From JBEVJK01 sp040510195 (lineage in GTDB: Bacteria; Pseudomonadota; Alphaproteobacteria; Rhizobiales; Rhizobiaceae), in the NCBI GenBank assembly GCA_040510195.1, contig JBEVJK010000053.1, positions 1 through 64,000 of the forward strand: 64,000 nt of DNA, in the 5' to 3' direction. Shown here piece by piece: positions 8,714 to 16,718 of this stretch. How positions within the stretch are numbered: the stretch's first letter is position 1; each line of letters begins with the position of its first letter. The notes below the pieces were generated by a model. The model ran no database searches, had not been told where the DNA came from, and saw only the letters and a list, made by a program, of their open reading frames with translations. The translations under genes and the position numbers were made by a program.

Positions 8714-8733
8714 CACTCAACGTTTGTTGAGTG
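8714..8733. promoter_or_regulatory. 20-bp palindrome between divergent genes
   Basis: A perfect inverted repeat, CACTCAAC-GTTT-GTTGAGTG, with 8-bp arms, sits between the dienelactone hydrolase gene (minus strand, start 8653) and the L,D-transpeptidase gene (plus strand, start 8842). It lies about 50 bp upstream of the transpeptidase -35 box. The form resembles an operator for a dimeric repressor of TetR or similar type, but no regulator gene is adjacent. The sequence is observed; function is inferred. Confidence 0.45.
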
Positions 8734-8780
8734 CCTCTCTTCCCCGGCGGGAAAGGTGCTCTGCGAAAACTCTTTTCGTT

Positions 8781-8808
8781 TTGACAGAGCCGAATTCTCA
8801 TCTATGTT
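8781..8808 (+). promoter_or_regulatory. Predicted sigma-70 promoter of the L,D-transpeptidase gene
   Basis: TTGACA at 8781-8786 and TATGTT at 8803-8808 are separated by 16 bp, a strong housekeeping-type match. The expected start point near 8815 gives a short leader before the GAGGGGA ribosome site and the ATG at 8842. Confidence 0.5.
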
Positions 8809-8841
8809 TCGGCAGCTTTTCGGCCCGAGGGGACATAGCCG

Positions 8842-9546
8842 ATGGTTCTTAGTCGTAGAGAGATTCTGCTTGGCGGGCTCGCCGCGCTGGCGGTTGCCGG
8901 GACCGGCGGCGGAGCGGACGCTGCTTCGCAGATGTCGAAGAAGGTCAAGTCGCCGGCCAGCTCCTGGTTTGCCGGCACTGCGGTCGACAACGGCGTCACC
9001 TATCGCAAGACGAATTTCGCCAAGGTCAACAAGAAGTGGCAGCGGCAGATCGTCAAGTATTACAGCACCGAGCCGGTCGGCACGGTGGTCGTCGATACAC
9101 AGCACCATTTCCTTTACATCATTCTCGAGAACAAGACGGCGATCCGCTACGGCGTGGGCGTCGGCAAGGAAGGGTTCAAGTGGTATGGCCACGCGACGAT
9201 CGACCGTCGCGCCTTGTGGCCGCGCTGGGTGCCGCCTCCGGAGATGCTGAAGCGGAGACCGGAGCTGCCGCCATTCATCGCGGGCGGAGCGCCGGACAAT
9301 CCGCTCGGCCCGCGCGCGCTCTACCTGTATCGCAACGGCGGCGACCTCGGCTATCGGCTGCACGGCACACTCGAGCCGTGGAGCATCGGCACCGACGCGT
9401 CGAGCGGTTGCATCCGCATGTTCCCCGAGGACATCATCGATCTCTACCAGCGCGCCCCGATCGGTACCTATGTGCAGGTGCTGCCGCACATCGCCGATCA
9501 GGCCGACAAGGCCAACCAGCTTCCCGACGACATAACGATGCAATGA
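8842..9546 (+). CDS. L,D-transpeptidase (YkuD domain) with twin-arginine signal
   Basis: A 234-residue periplasmic L,D-transpeptidase that should make 3-3 peptidoglycan cross-links or attach proteins to murein. The N-terminus SRREILLGG plus an Ala-rich hydrophobic stretch (to about residue 28) is a twin-arginine signal. The YkuD catalytic domain spans about residues 78-216, with His184 and nucleophile Cys190 in SSGCIRM. The family consensus is SHGC, so the residue before Gly is Ser rather than His, a variant seen in many alphaproteobacterial members. It has its own promoter, and the OmpA-like lipoprotein gene follows 17 bases later, so the two are probably co-transcribed. Confidence 0.9.
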   Translation: MVLSRREILLGGLAALAVAGTGGGADAASQMSKKVKSPASSWFAGTAVDNGVTYRKTNFAKVNKKWQRQIVKYYSTEPVGTVVVDTQHHFLYIILENKTAIRYGVGVGKEGFKWYGHATIDRRALWPRWVPPPEMLKRRPELPPFIAGGAPDNPLGPRALYLYRNGGDLGYRLHGTLEPWSIGTDASSGCIRMFPEDIIDLYQRAPIGTYVQVLPHIADQADKANQLPDDITMQ

Positions 9547-9563
9547 GTTCGGGAGGATCGACG

Positions 9564-10079
9564 ATGAGCGCCGGCATTTCCCTGGCGCGGCCCCTGCGGG
9601 CGGCCGCGCTTCTCCTGCTCCTTTCCGGCTGCACGCAGACGGCGATGGAGACCGCGAGCCCCGACGTGACCAACGCGCCGGCGGCCGGCTTCCAGAACCT
9701 GCAGCCGGGCAGCGAGGAGGATTTCATCCTCAATGTGGGCCGCCGCACCTATTTTACGTCCGGGTCGGCGGAGCTCGACACGGTCGCCAAGACCACCCTT
9801 GACGGGCAGGCGGCCTGGCTGAGGAAGTACCCGAAGTGGCTGGTCAAGCTGCAGGGGTTCGCCGACGATCCGGGCGGCGACCCGCAGCAGGTGGCGCTGT
9901 CGCAGAAGCGGGCCGATGCGGTGATGACCTATCTGGTGGCCAACGGCGTCGACGCGAACCGCATGTGGGCCAAGGGCTATGGCAAGGATCGCCAGGTGCG
10001 GACCTGCACGGAGAACGCCTGCAAGGTGCAGAACCGCAGGGTGGTCTCCAACCTGCGCGACGAGCGCGACGAGCCATAG
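9564..10079 (+). CDS. OmpA-family lipoprotein (Pal-like)
   Basis: A 171-residue outer-membrane lipoprotein. Residues 1-22 form a lipoprotein signal ending in the lipobox LLSGC. The C-terminal OmpA domain (about residues 55-160) binds peptidoglycan; it shows the TYFTSGSAELD strand and LSQKRADAVMTYLVANGV helix typical of Pal/OmpA domains. ATG at 9564 has GGGAGG eight bases upstream; an in-frame ATG at 9543 overlaps the preceding stop and is less likely. No tol genes are nearby, so it is probably a paralogue of Pal rather than the Tol-Pal protein itself. Pairing with an L,D-transpeptidase fits a role in murein attachment. Confidence 0.83.
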   Translation: MSAGISLARPLRAAALLLLLSGCTQTAMETASPDVTNAPAAGFQNLQPGSEEDFILNVGRRTYFTSGSAELDTVAKTTLDGQAAWLRKYPKWLVKLQGFADDPGGDPQQVALSQKRADAVMTYLVANGVDANRMWAKGYGKDRQVRTCTENACKVQNRRVVSNLRDERDEP

Positions 10080-10184
10080 GACGAGGCAGCGGGGCCGGCG
10101 GCGTGCCGCAGGCCCCGCGATTGGCCGGTACAAAAGAGCAACTTTGCTGGCCTTTCGCGTCCGAATCACTACATTCGGGGTCTG

Positions 10185-12719
10185 ATGTCAGGCTTCCCGG
10201 ACGACCTCCCCTTCTTCGACGAGCCGTCGCCCGGCGGCCGCGAAGCTCAACCGCCGAAGGCCGGCGGCATCGCCGCACGCGCCATGGCGGCGCGGCAGGG
10301 TGGCACGGCCGCGCGCTACCTCGACGGGCTCAACCCGGAGCAGCGGCTGGCGGTCGAGACCACCGAGGGCCCTGTGCTGGTGCTGGCCGGCGCGGGGACC
10401 GGCAAGACGCGGGTGCTCACCACGCGGATCGCCCATATCCTGGCCACCGGGCGCGCCTTTCCGTCGCAGATCCTGGCCGTCACCTTCACCAACAAGGCGT
10501 CGCGCGAGATGCGGCAGCGCATCAGCGTTCTGGTCGGCGAAGCGGTGGAGGGAATGCCGTGGCTCGGCACGTTCCACTCGATCGGGGTCAAGCTGTTGCG
10601 CCGCCACGCCGAGCTGGCAGGGCTCAGGCGCGACTTCACCATCCTCGACACCGACGACGTGGTGCGGCTGCTGAAGCAGCTCATCCAGGCCGACGGGCTC
10701 GACGACAAGCGATGGCCGGCGAGGCAGTTCGCCATGATGATCGACGGCTGGAAGAACAAGGGGCTCGGCCCGGACGACATCCCGGAAGGCGACGCGCGCG
10801 CCTTCGCCAACGGCCGTGGCCGCCAGCTCTATCGCGCCTACCAGGAGCGGCTCATCGCACTCAACGCCTGCGATTTCGGCGACCTGCTCTGCCACCCGAT
10901 CCGGATCTTCCGCGCTTATCCGGACGTGCTCAAGGACTATCACCGGCGCTTCCGGTACATCCTGGTCGACGAGTACCAGGACACCAACACGGCGCAATAT
11001 CTGTGGCTGCGGCTGCTGGCACAGCGGCCGGACGCTGCGCGCGGCGAGCCGTCGCCGGTCAACATCTGCTGCGTCGGCGACGACGACCAGTCGATCTACG
11101 GGTGGCGCGGCGCCGAGGTCGACAACATCCTGCGCTTCGAGAAGGACTTCCCCGGCGCCACCGTGATCCGCCTGGAGCGCAACTATCGCTCCACCGCGCA
11201 CATACTGGGGGCCGCTTCGCATCTGATCGCCCACAATGAGGGTCGGCTGGGCAAGACGCTGTTCACCGATGCGGCCGACCCCGAGGACGCGAAGGTCAAC
11301 GTGCATGCCGCCTGGGACTCGGAAGAGGAGGCCCGGGCGGTCGGCGAGGAGATCGAGCGCCATCAACGCAATGGCGAGCGCCTTGCCGACATGGCGATCC
11401 TGGTGCGGGCGGCGTTCCAAATGCGCGAGTTCGAGGAGCGCTTCATCACCATCGGCCTCAACTACAAGGTGATCGGCGGACCGCGCTTCTACGAACGCAT
11501 GGAAATCCGCGACGCGCTCGCCTTCTTCCGCGTCGTCGCCCAGCCGGCAGACGACCTGGCGCTCGAGCGCATCATCAACGTGCCCAAGCGAGGGCTCGGC
11601 GAGGCGACGATCCGCCAAGTGCACGACACGGCGCGGGCGCGCGGCGTTCCGATGCTGCAGGCGGCCGCCGAGCTCGCCGAGAGCGACGAGCTGAAGCCGA
11701 AGCCGCGGGCCGCGCTCAGGCAGGTGACGGCCAATTTCGAGCGCTGGCAAGCGATGCTCGACAGCACCCCGCATACGGAGCTGGCCGAGGTCATCCTGGA
11801 GGAGAGCGGCTACACCGACATGTGGAAGAACGACCGCTCGGCCGAGGCGCCGGGGCGGCTCGACAACCTCAAGGAGCTGATCCGCTCCATGGAAGAATAC
11901 GAATCGCTGCGCTCGTTCCTGGAACACGTCGCGCTGGTGATGGAGGCCGAGCAGAGCGACGAGCTCGACGCGGTCAACATCATGACGCTGCACTCGGCCA
12001 AGGGGCTGGAGTTCGAGACGGTGTTCCTGCCGGGGTGGGAGGAAGGGCTCTTTCCCCACCAGCGCTCGCTCGACGAGGGCGGCCGCGCCGGCCTGGAGGA
12101 GGAGCGCCGGCTGGCCTATGTGGGGCTGACGCGCGCCAAGAAGACGCTGCACATCTGGTTCGTCTCCAACCGTCGCATCCATGGGCTGTGGCAGTCGACC
12201 ATTCCGTCGCGCTTCCTCGACGAGCTGCCGGAGGCGCATGTCGAGGTGGTCGAGGCCGACAGCGCCTATGGCGGCTACGGCTATGGGAGCGGTTTTGCCG
12301 AACGCGGGAAGCGGCGGACGAACCCCTATGGCCCGTCCCGGTTCGACGACGTGCAGGGCGCGGCCTTCTCCAACAGCTACGCAACGCCGGGCTGGCAGCG
12401 CGCCCAGCAGAACCGCACCGAGGCAACCGACCGCAACTGGGGGACGCGTTCCGGCCACCATGTCGAACGCATCGGCTATGGGGAGACGGATTCGGGCTAT
12501 GGCGCGGGGCGAGGCTCGGTGAAAGGGCGCACCATCGAGGGCGAGCTGGTGGCGAAGTCGGTTTCCGCCGAACCGTCGCTCTTCGAGATCGGCGACCGGG
12601 TGTTCCATCTGAAGTTCGGCAACGGCAACGTCGCGGCGATCGAGGGCAACAAGCTGACCATCGATTTCGACAAGGCCGGACAGAAGAAGGTGCTGGACAG
12701 CTTCGTCAGGCCATCGTGA
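10185..12719 (+). CDS. uvrD: ATP-dependent DNA helicase UvrD/PcrA
   Basis: An 844-residue superfamily 1A 3'-5' helicase used in nucleotide-excision and mismatch repair and in clearing RecA or stalled polymerase. Walker A GAGTGKT is at residues 69-75; motif II VDEYQDTN near 262 and motif III GDDDQSIYGWRGA near 302; motif V/VI regions include TLHSAKGLEFETVFLPG and LAYVGLTRAKK. The last ~45 residues (IGDRVFHLKFGNGNV onward) form the Tudor-like C-terminal domain of PcrA/UvrD that contacts RNA polymerase. The N-terminal ~45 residues are a low-complexity extension. It stands alone, convergent with the iron-permease-family gene six bases away. Confidence 0.95.
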   Translation: MSGFPDDLPFFDEPSPGGREAQPPKAGGIAARAMAARQGGTAARYLDGLNPEQRLAVETTEGPVLVLAGAGTGKTRVLTTRIAHILATGRAFPSQILAVTFTNKASREMRQRISVLVGEAVEGMPWLGTFHSIGVKLLRRHAELAGLRRDFTILDTDDVVRLLKQLIQADGLDDKRWPARQFAMMIDGWKNKGLGPDDIPEGDARAFANGRGRQLYRAYQERLIALNACDFGDLLCHPIRIFRAYPDVLKDYHRRFRYILVDEYQDTNTAQYLWLRLLAQRPDAARGEPSPVNICCVGDDDQSIYGWRGAEVDNILRFEKDFPGATVIRLERNYRSTAHILGAASHLIAHNEGRLGKTLFTDAADPEDAKVNVHAAWDSEEEARAVGEEIERHQRNGERLADMAILVRAAFQMREFEERFITIGLNYKVIGGPRFYERMEIRDALAFFRVVAQPADDLALERIINVPKRGLGEATIRQVHDTARARGVPMLQAAAELAESDELKPKPRAALRQVTANFERWQAMLDSTPHTELAEVILEESGYTDMWKNDRSAEAPGRLDNLKELIRSMEEYESLRSFLEHVALVMEAEQSDELDAVNIMTLHSAKGLEFETVFLPGWEEGLFPHQRSLDEGGRAGLEEERRLAYVGLTRAKKTLHIWFVSNRRIHGLWQSTIPSRFLDELPEAHVEVVEADSAYGGYGYGSGFAERGKRRTNPYGPSRFDDVQGAAFSNSYATPGWQRAQQNRTEATDRNWGTRSGHHVERIGYGETDSGYGAGRGSVKGRTIEGELVAKSVSAEPSLFEIGDRVFHLKFGNGNVAAIEGNKLTIDFDKAGQKKVLDSFVRPS

Positions 12720-12725
12720 GGCCGT

Positions 12726-13217
12726 TCAGGCGCTCGCCTTCGTCCGGCCCTTGAGCTTGCCGGCCTTGCTCTGCTTGCGTGCCTCGGCACGGCCCTCTCG
12801 ACGGCCCTCGACCTCTCCCTCGCGCCGGGCTTCGTCGCGAAGCTTTTGGCGTTCGCGATCGGCCCGCTTGGCGGCCCGCTCGCATTTGTCCCTGATCTCC
12901 TCGACCTCCGACTCGGTCAGGTGCTCGATGCCGATGAAATGGTTGTGGCCGCGGCCGACGCGGATCAACTCGTCGAGCTTAGCCTGGATGGCGGCGCCGT
13001 CGCGATTTTGCGTGTTCTGGATCAAGAACACCATGAGGAAGGTGACGATCGTCGTGCCGGTGTTGATGATGAGCTGCCAGGTGTCGGAAAAGCCGAAGAT
13101 CGGACCGGTCACGGCCCACACGACGACGATGGCCACGCAGACGACGAACGCCGCCGGCGTGCCCGTCGCGTAGGCGACGTGGTTGGCGATCTTGGTGAAA
13201 GCCTTCTCGAAAAGCAT
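12726..13217 (-). CDS. Low-affinity iron permease family protein
   Basis: A 163-residue inner-membrane protein of the PF04120 'low affinity iron permease' family. Two hydrophobic segments lie at about residues 22-42 and 50-66, followed by the family motif FLIQNTQNRDGAAIQAKLDE. The C-terminal third (from about residue 105) is highly charged, Arg/Lys/Glu-rich and probably a cytoplasmic helix or coiled coil. Despite the name, iron transport is not well established for bacterial members. Monocistronic and convergent with uvrD. Confidence 0.82.
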   Translation of the reverse strand: MLFEKAFTKIANHVAYATGTPAAFVVCVAIVVVWAVTGPIFGFSDTWQLIINTGTTIVTFLMVFLIQNTQNRDGAAIQAKLDELIRVGRGHNHFIGIEHLTESEVEEIRDKCERAAKRADRERQKLRDEARREGEVEGRREGRAEARKQSKAGKLKGRTKASA

Positions 13218-13274
13218 CTGTCTGCCCTCACCCGCTATAATCCGCCTGCGTCACGTCGGTTCCGCCGGGGCTTG

Positions 13275-13730
13275 TCAGCGCACGAAGACCGTCACCGAAC
13301 CGTCGGCCTCGAAGCGCGTCGCGACGACGCTCTTCAGCTCGACCTTCTGGCGGCCGAGCTCCTCGCTCAGCGGCCGGCTCGCCCGGACGGCCGCCTGCAG
13401 GCCGTCGATGCCGGCCTTGCCGTCTGCGATCGCTTTTTCGAGGCGCGGCCGCTCGCCGTCGTCGGCGGAAAGCTCGGCGAGGTGGATGACCTTGACCTTG
13501 CCCACCTTGGCGATGGTGGGGATCTGCTCGGCAGTGGTCGGGTTGGCCGCGATGGCCGCCAAAGCGAGGTCAACCGTGAAGCCGGAAGCGGTCGTGCTCG
13601 CCGTGGGGTCCGGGTCGGGGCTCATGGTGGCGGTCGAACCGGCCCGTTGTCCCGGTGCGGTGTCGTCGGAAAGGGCCGGACCGGCCAGGGCGATCAGCGA
13701 AGCGACGGCCGCCGCAGCGATGCGTCTCAT
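13275..13730 (-). CDS. Exported hypothetical protein
   Basis: A 151-residue protein of unknown function. Residues 1-22 form a cleavable Sec signal ending near ALS. A Ser/Thr/Pro-rich linker follows (about residues 25-50), then a small alpha/beta region (about 52-151) containing KVGKVKVIHLAEL and ending in VATRFEADGSVTVFVR. I do not recognise a family. ATG at 13730 has a GGAGGG-type ribosome site just upstream. A CRP-like TGTGA-N6-TCACA palindrome lies 20-35 bp before the start and may govern it. Confidence 0.7.
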   Translation of the reverse strand: MRRIAAAAVASLIALAGPALSDDTAPGQRAGSTATMSPDPDPTASTTASGFTVDLALAAIAANPTTAEQIPTIAKVGKVKVIHLAELSADDGERPRLEKAIADGKAGIDGLQAAVRASRPLSEELGRQKVELKSVVATRFEADGSVTVFVR

Positions 13731-13749
13731 GGTTCCCTCCTCGGGACGG

Positions 13750-13765
13750 TGTGAATCCCTTCACA
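13750..13765. promoter_or_regulatory. CRP/FNR-like palindrome
   Basis: TGTGA-ATCCCT-TCACA, a perfect match to the CRP consensus half-sites with the normal 6-bp spacer, lies between the exported hypothetical protein (start 13730, minus) and the short-chain dehydrogenase (start 13855, plus). The motif is seen; binding by a CRP/FNR-family protein is inferred. Confidence 0.4.
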
Positions 13766-13854
13766 AGGAAAACCGCCTTTCGCCGCGCAGGTTCCAATGG
13801 CGGACAATCGCGCTACATTCGGCGGCCCCGATCCAAGCCATGCGGAGAAGCCCC

Positions 13855-14736
13855 ATGCCCAGTGCCGAAGCACCCCACCCCGCCCTGCAACCCGGCCGGG
13901 CCGCCGTTATCACCGGGGCGGCAAGCGGCATCGGGCTTGCGACGGCGCGCCAGCTGGCGGCGCTGCATATGAAGGTCGTGTTGGCGGATCGCAGTCCCGA
14001 GGCGCTGGAAAAGGCCGTCGGCGAGGTGGCGGCGATCGCGCTCGCCGGCGACGGGGAGGCTGGCGACGCCGTGGCAGTCGCCTGCGACGTCTCGCGGGCC
14101 GACGAGCTCGAAAGGCTGGCCGACACGGCGTTCTCGCGGTTCGGCGAGATCTCCTTCCTGATGAACAATGCGGGCGTCGGCGACAATCCGGGCAAGCCCT
14201 GGGAAAATCTCGACCGCTGGCGGCGGCTGATCGACATCAACTTCTGGGGCGCGGTGCACGGGGTCGCGGCCTTCGTGCCGCGCATGCTGGCCCAGGGGGC
14301 CGAGGGGCTGATCGTCAACACCGGCTCGAAGCAAGGCATCACGACGCCGCCGGGCAACCTCGCCTACAACGTCTCCAAGTCGGCGCTGAAGGTCTACACG
14401 GAGGGGCTGGCCCACGAGCTGCGCAACATGCCGGGGGCGCGCCTGTCGGCGCATCTGCTGATCCCCGGCTTCACCTTTACGGGGCTGACGACCGGGGCGA
14501 CCGAGAAGCCTGCCGGGGCATGGACGGCGGACCAGGTGGCGGGCTTCATGCTCGAGAGCCTCGAGCGCGGCGATTTCTACATCCTGTGCCCCGACAACGA
14601 GACGACGCGCGGCCTCGACGAGCGTCGCATGGCGTGGGCCGCCGGCGACATCATCGAGAACCGGCCGGCGCTGTCGCGCTGGCATCCGGACTTCAAGGAC
14701 GCCTTCGCGGCCTACCTTCAGAAGGAACAGAGCTAG
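13855..14736 (+). CDS. Short-chain dehydrogenase/reductase (SDR)
   Basis: A 293-residue classical SDR oxidoreductase. The cofactor loop TGAASGIG is near residues 20-27, the NNAG strand motif near 104, and the catalytic Ser plus Tyr-x3-Lys are in NTGSKQG and YNVSK. It acts on an unknown alcohol or carbonyl with NAD(P)(H). ATG at 13855 has GGAGAAG seven bases upstream; the frame is open further upstream but without a better start. Its TAG stop shares a single CTAG with the stop of the oppositely oriented acetyltransferase gene. Confidence 0.87.
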   Translation: MPSAEAPHPALQPGRAAVITGAASGIGLATARQLAALHMKVVLADRSPEALEKAVGEVAAIALAGDGEAGDAVAVACDVSRADELERLADTAFSRFGEISFLMNNAGVGDNPGKPWENLDRWRRLIDINFWGAVHGVAAFVPRMLAQGAEGLIVNTGSKQGITTPPGNLAYNVSKSALKVYTEGLAHELRNMPGARLSAHLLIPGFTFTGLTTGATEKPAGAWTADQVAGFMLESLERGDFYILCPDNETTRGLDERRMAWAAGDIIENRPALSRWHPDFKDAFAAYLQKEQS

Positions 14737-15380
14737 CCGGTCTTGCGCTCCCAGCGGACCAGGAAGGCCTCGATCGACAACGCCTGCATGTCGGGGATCG
14801 CCTCGAAGAGGCGTTCGAGCGGCCAATCCCACCAAGCGAGCGCCGAGAGGCGAGCGGCGATCTCGGCCGGGAAGCGGCGCCGGAGCGGAGCGGCGGGCAC
14901 GCCGGCGACGATCGTGTAGGGCGCAACGTCCCGCGTCACGACGGCGTTGGCGCCGACGACGGCGCCGTCGCCGATCGTCGCGCCCGGCATGACGACCGCA
15001 CCGTGGCCGATCCAGACGTCGTTGCCCAGGGTCACCCGGCGGCCGCGGCGCCGCTCGCGGAAGCCCTGGTCGACGCCCAGAAAGCGGAAATACTCGTTCG
15101 GCCGATAGCTCATCTTGTGCGTCGTGGGGCGCTCCAGCGGGTGCTCCAGCGCGTTGATGCGGCTGTTGGCGGCGATCGAGCAGAACTTGCCGATCTCGGC
15201 ATAGATCGCCTCGGCATGGCGCTCGAAATAGGAGAAGTCGCCCAGCGTCACCTCGCGCAGGACGCAGCGCTCGCCCACGGCGGAGTAGCGTCCCAGCCGG
15301 CACGATCTGAGCTCCGCCGTGGAATGAATGCGCGGCTCGGGATCGGTGAAGCGCAGGTCGCCCGCGTCGTCGACGGTCAC
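14733..15380 (-). CDS. Hexapeptide acetyltransferase, phosphonate-associated type
   Basis: A 215-residue left-handed beta-helix acyltransferase. The hexapeptide repeats run from about residue 20 to 165 (LGRYSAVGERC, IGKFCSIAANSRINALEHP, VTLGNDVWIGHGAVVMPGA, IVAGVPAAPLRR). The AWWDWP segment near the C-terminus matches the family usually annotated 'phosphonate metabolism transferase hexapeptide' (TIGR03308 type). No phosphonate genes are nearby. GTG at 15380 overlaps the creA stop as GTGA, suggesting translational coupling; a second in-frame GTG at 15401 is possible. The acceptor substrate is unknown. Confidence 0.8.
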   Translation of the reverse strand: MTVDDAGDLRFTDPEPRIHSTAELRSCRLGRYSAVGERCVLREVTLGDFSYFERHAEAIYAEIGKFCSIAANSRINALEHPLERPTTHKMSYRPNEYFRFLGVDQGFRERRRGRRVTLGNDVWIGHGAVVMPGATIGDGAVVGANAVVTRDVAPYTIVAGVPAAPLRRRFPAEIAARLSALAWWDWPLERLFEAIPDMQALSIEAFLVRWERKTG

Positions 15381-15883
15381 TGCGGCTTGCCCTTTTCCCA
15401 CACGACGTCCTGGCCGAACAGCGGCACCGTCGAGATCGCCATCTTGGCCGAGCCGTCCTGGACCTGCCGGGAATGCGAGAGGTAGATCAGCGTGTCGTTG
15501 GCCCTATCGTAGATGCGGTTCACGACCTGCTTCTTCCAGATCAGGCTGATGCCCTGCTTGAAAACCTCCTCGCCGCCGGCGCCGAGGGCGATTTCGCCGA
15601 CCTTGATAGGCCCGGTCTGGCGGCAGGAAATGGCGGTGTCGGACGGGTCCTCGAACCAGTTGCCCTTCTGGAGGCGATCGACCATGCCGCGCTCGAAATA
15701 GGAGATGTGGCAGGTGACGCCCTCGACACCCGGGTCGCGGATCGCCTCGACGACGATGTCGTTGCCGAGCCAGTCGACGCCCACCTTGCCCACCGGCTCG
15801 GCATGCGCGACGGCGGCGCTGGCCGCGAAGAGTGCGGCGGCTGCGAGAAAACGGATCATCGTCGAAGTCCTCATGTCGTTCAC
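15377..15883 (-). CDS. creA: CreA family periplasmic protein
   Basis: A 168-residue CreA-family protein. Residues about 9-28 form a Sec signal ending AVAHA. The mature part carries family hallmarks GVDWLGNDIVVEAIRDP, TCHISYFERGM and SCRQTGPI, including Cys residues that could pair. In E. coli creA heads the creABCD locus, but its biochemical role is unknown. Here it is followed by, and overlaps by GTGA, the hexapeptide acetyltransferase. ATG at 15883 is the longest start; an in-frame ATG at residue 9 lies directly before the signal. Confidence 0.85.
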   Translation of the reverse strand: MNDMRTSTMIRFLAAAALFAASAAVAHAEPVGKVGVDWLGNDIVVEAIRDPGVEGVTCHISYFERGMVDRLQKGNWFEDPSDTAISCRQTGPIKVGEIALGAGGEEVFKQGISLIWKKQVVNRIYDRANDTLIYLSHSRQVQDGSAKMAISTVPLFGQDVVWEKGKPQ

Positions 15884-15937
15884 GTTATGGGGCGCGGCAA
15901 CAAACCGCCTTTGCCTGACGGCATCGGCTATCTTATC

Positions 15938-16108
15938 ATGCTAGCCATGGACACGGCGCCTCGAAAGCTCGTTCTACCGGCCGCCAAGGTCGCGCTCGGC
16001 GTGCTGGCGTTCGCCGCGGCGACCGGCCTTGCCTTTGCGGCCTGGGTCGAGAACGGGGGCGCCATCCTCATGACGATGGCCGAAAGCGGCCTGTCCTGGT
16101 GCTTCTGA
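15938..16108 (+). CDS. Small membrane protein of unknown function
   Basis: A 56-residue protein with one clear transmembrane helix (about residues 18-36: ALGVLAFAAATGLAFAAWV) and short tails. Alternative ATG at 15947 would shorten it by three residues. It lies 31 bases upstream of the SCO gene in the same direction, so it may be the first gene of a small operon with SCO and prmA. I do not recognise a family, and the weak ribosome site keeps confidence moderate. Confidence 0.5.
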   Translation: MLAMDTAPRKLVLPAAKVALGVLAFAAATGLAFAAWVENGGAILMTMAESGLSWCF

Positions 16109-16139
16109 GCGACCTCCTCATCCCGCGGACCTTCCCGAA

Positions 16140-16718
16140 ATGATGCGTTCCATCCTGATCGGCATCCTGGTGCTCATGGCCGCCGGCGTCGGCTTCATCA
16201 CCTTCCAGTGGTATCGCACGGTGCATGGCGGCGAGCCCTACGGGGCGGCCTTCACGCTGGTGGACCAGAAGGGCGGCGCCATCACCGAGAAGGCGTTTCG
16301 CAGCCAGCCGAGCGCCGTCTTCTTCGGCTTCACGCATTGCCCCGAGGTCTGCCCGACGACGCTCTTAGAACTCGACGGCTGGCTGAAGACGCTGGGTCCT
16401 GAGGGCAAGGACATCAAGGCCTATTTCGTCACCGTCGATCCAGAGCGCGATACGCCGAAAGTGCTCAACGACTACGTGACTGCGGTGTCGGACCGCATCA
16501 CCGGGGTCACCGGCAAACCGCAAGACGTCGCCGCCATGATCAAGGCGTTCGGCATCTATGCCAAGAAGGTCCCGGTCGATGGCGGCGACTATACCATGGA
16601 CCACACTGCCTCCGTGCTGCTTCTCTCGAGAGGCGGCCAGTTTGCCGGCACCATCGCTTATGGCGAGAACGCCGAGACCGCGCTGGCCAAGCTGAAGCGG
16701 CTGGCTGCCGAGGGATGA
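16140..16718 (+). CDS. SCO1/SenC family copper chaperone
   Basis: A 192-residue SCO protein, membrane-anchored by residues about 4-22, with a periplasmic thioredoxin-like domain. The copper-binding Cys pair is in HCPEVCP (Cys67 and Cys71), and the distal His is in MDHTAS near residue 155. It should help load the CuA centre of cytochrome c oxidase. No oxidase genes are adjacent. The stop overlaps the prmA start as ATGA, indicating coupled translation. Confidence 0.92.
   Translation: MMRSILIGILVLMAAGVGFITFQWYRTVHGGEPYGAAFTLVDQKGGAITEKAFRSQPSAVFFGFTHCPEVCPTTLLELDGWLKTLGPEGKDIKAYFVTVDPERDTPKVLNDYVTAVSDRITGVTGKPQDVAAMIKAFGIYAKKVPVDGGDYTMDHTASVLLLSRGGQFAGTIAYGENAETALAKLKRLAAEG

Noticed and set aside
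10188..12608. An 806-codon open frame antisense to uvrD
   Set aside because: Same cause. The plus strand encodes all helicase motifs in order, so the antisense frame is a compositional shadow.
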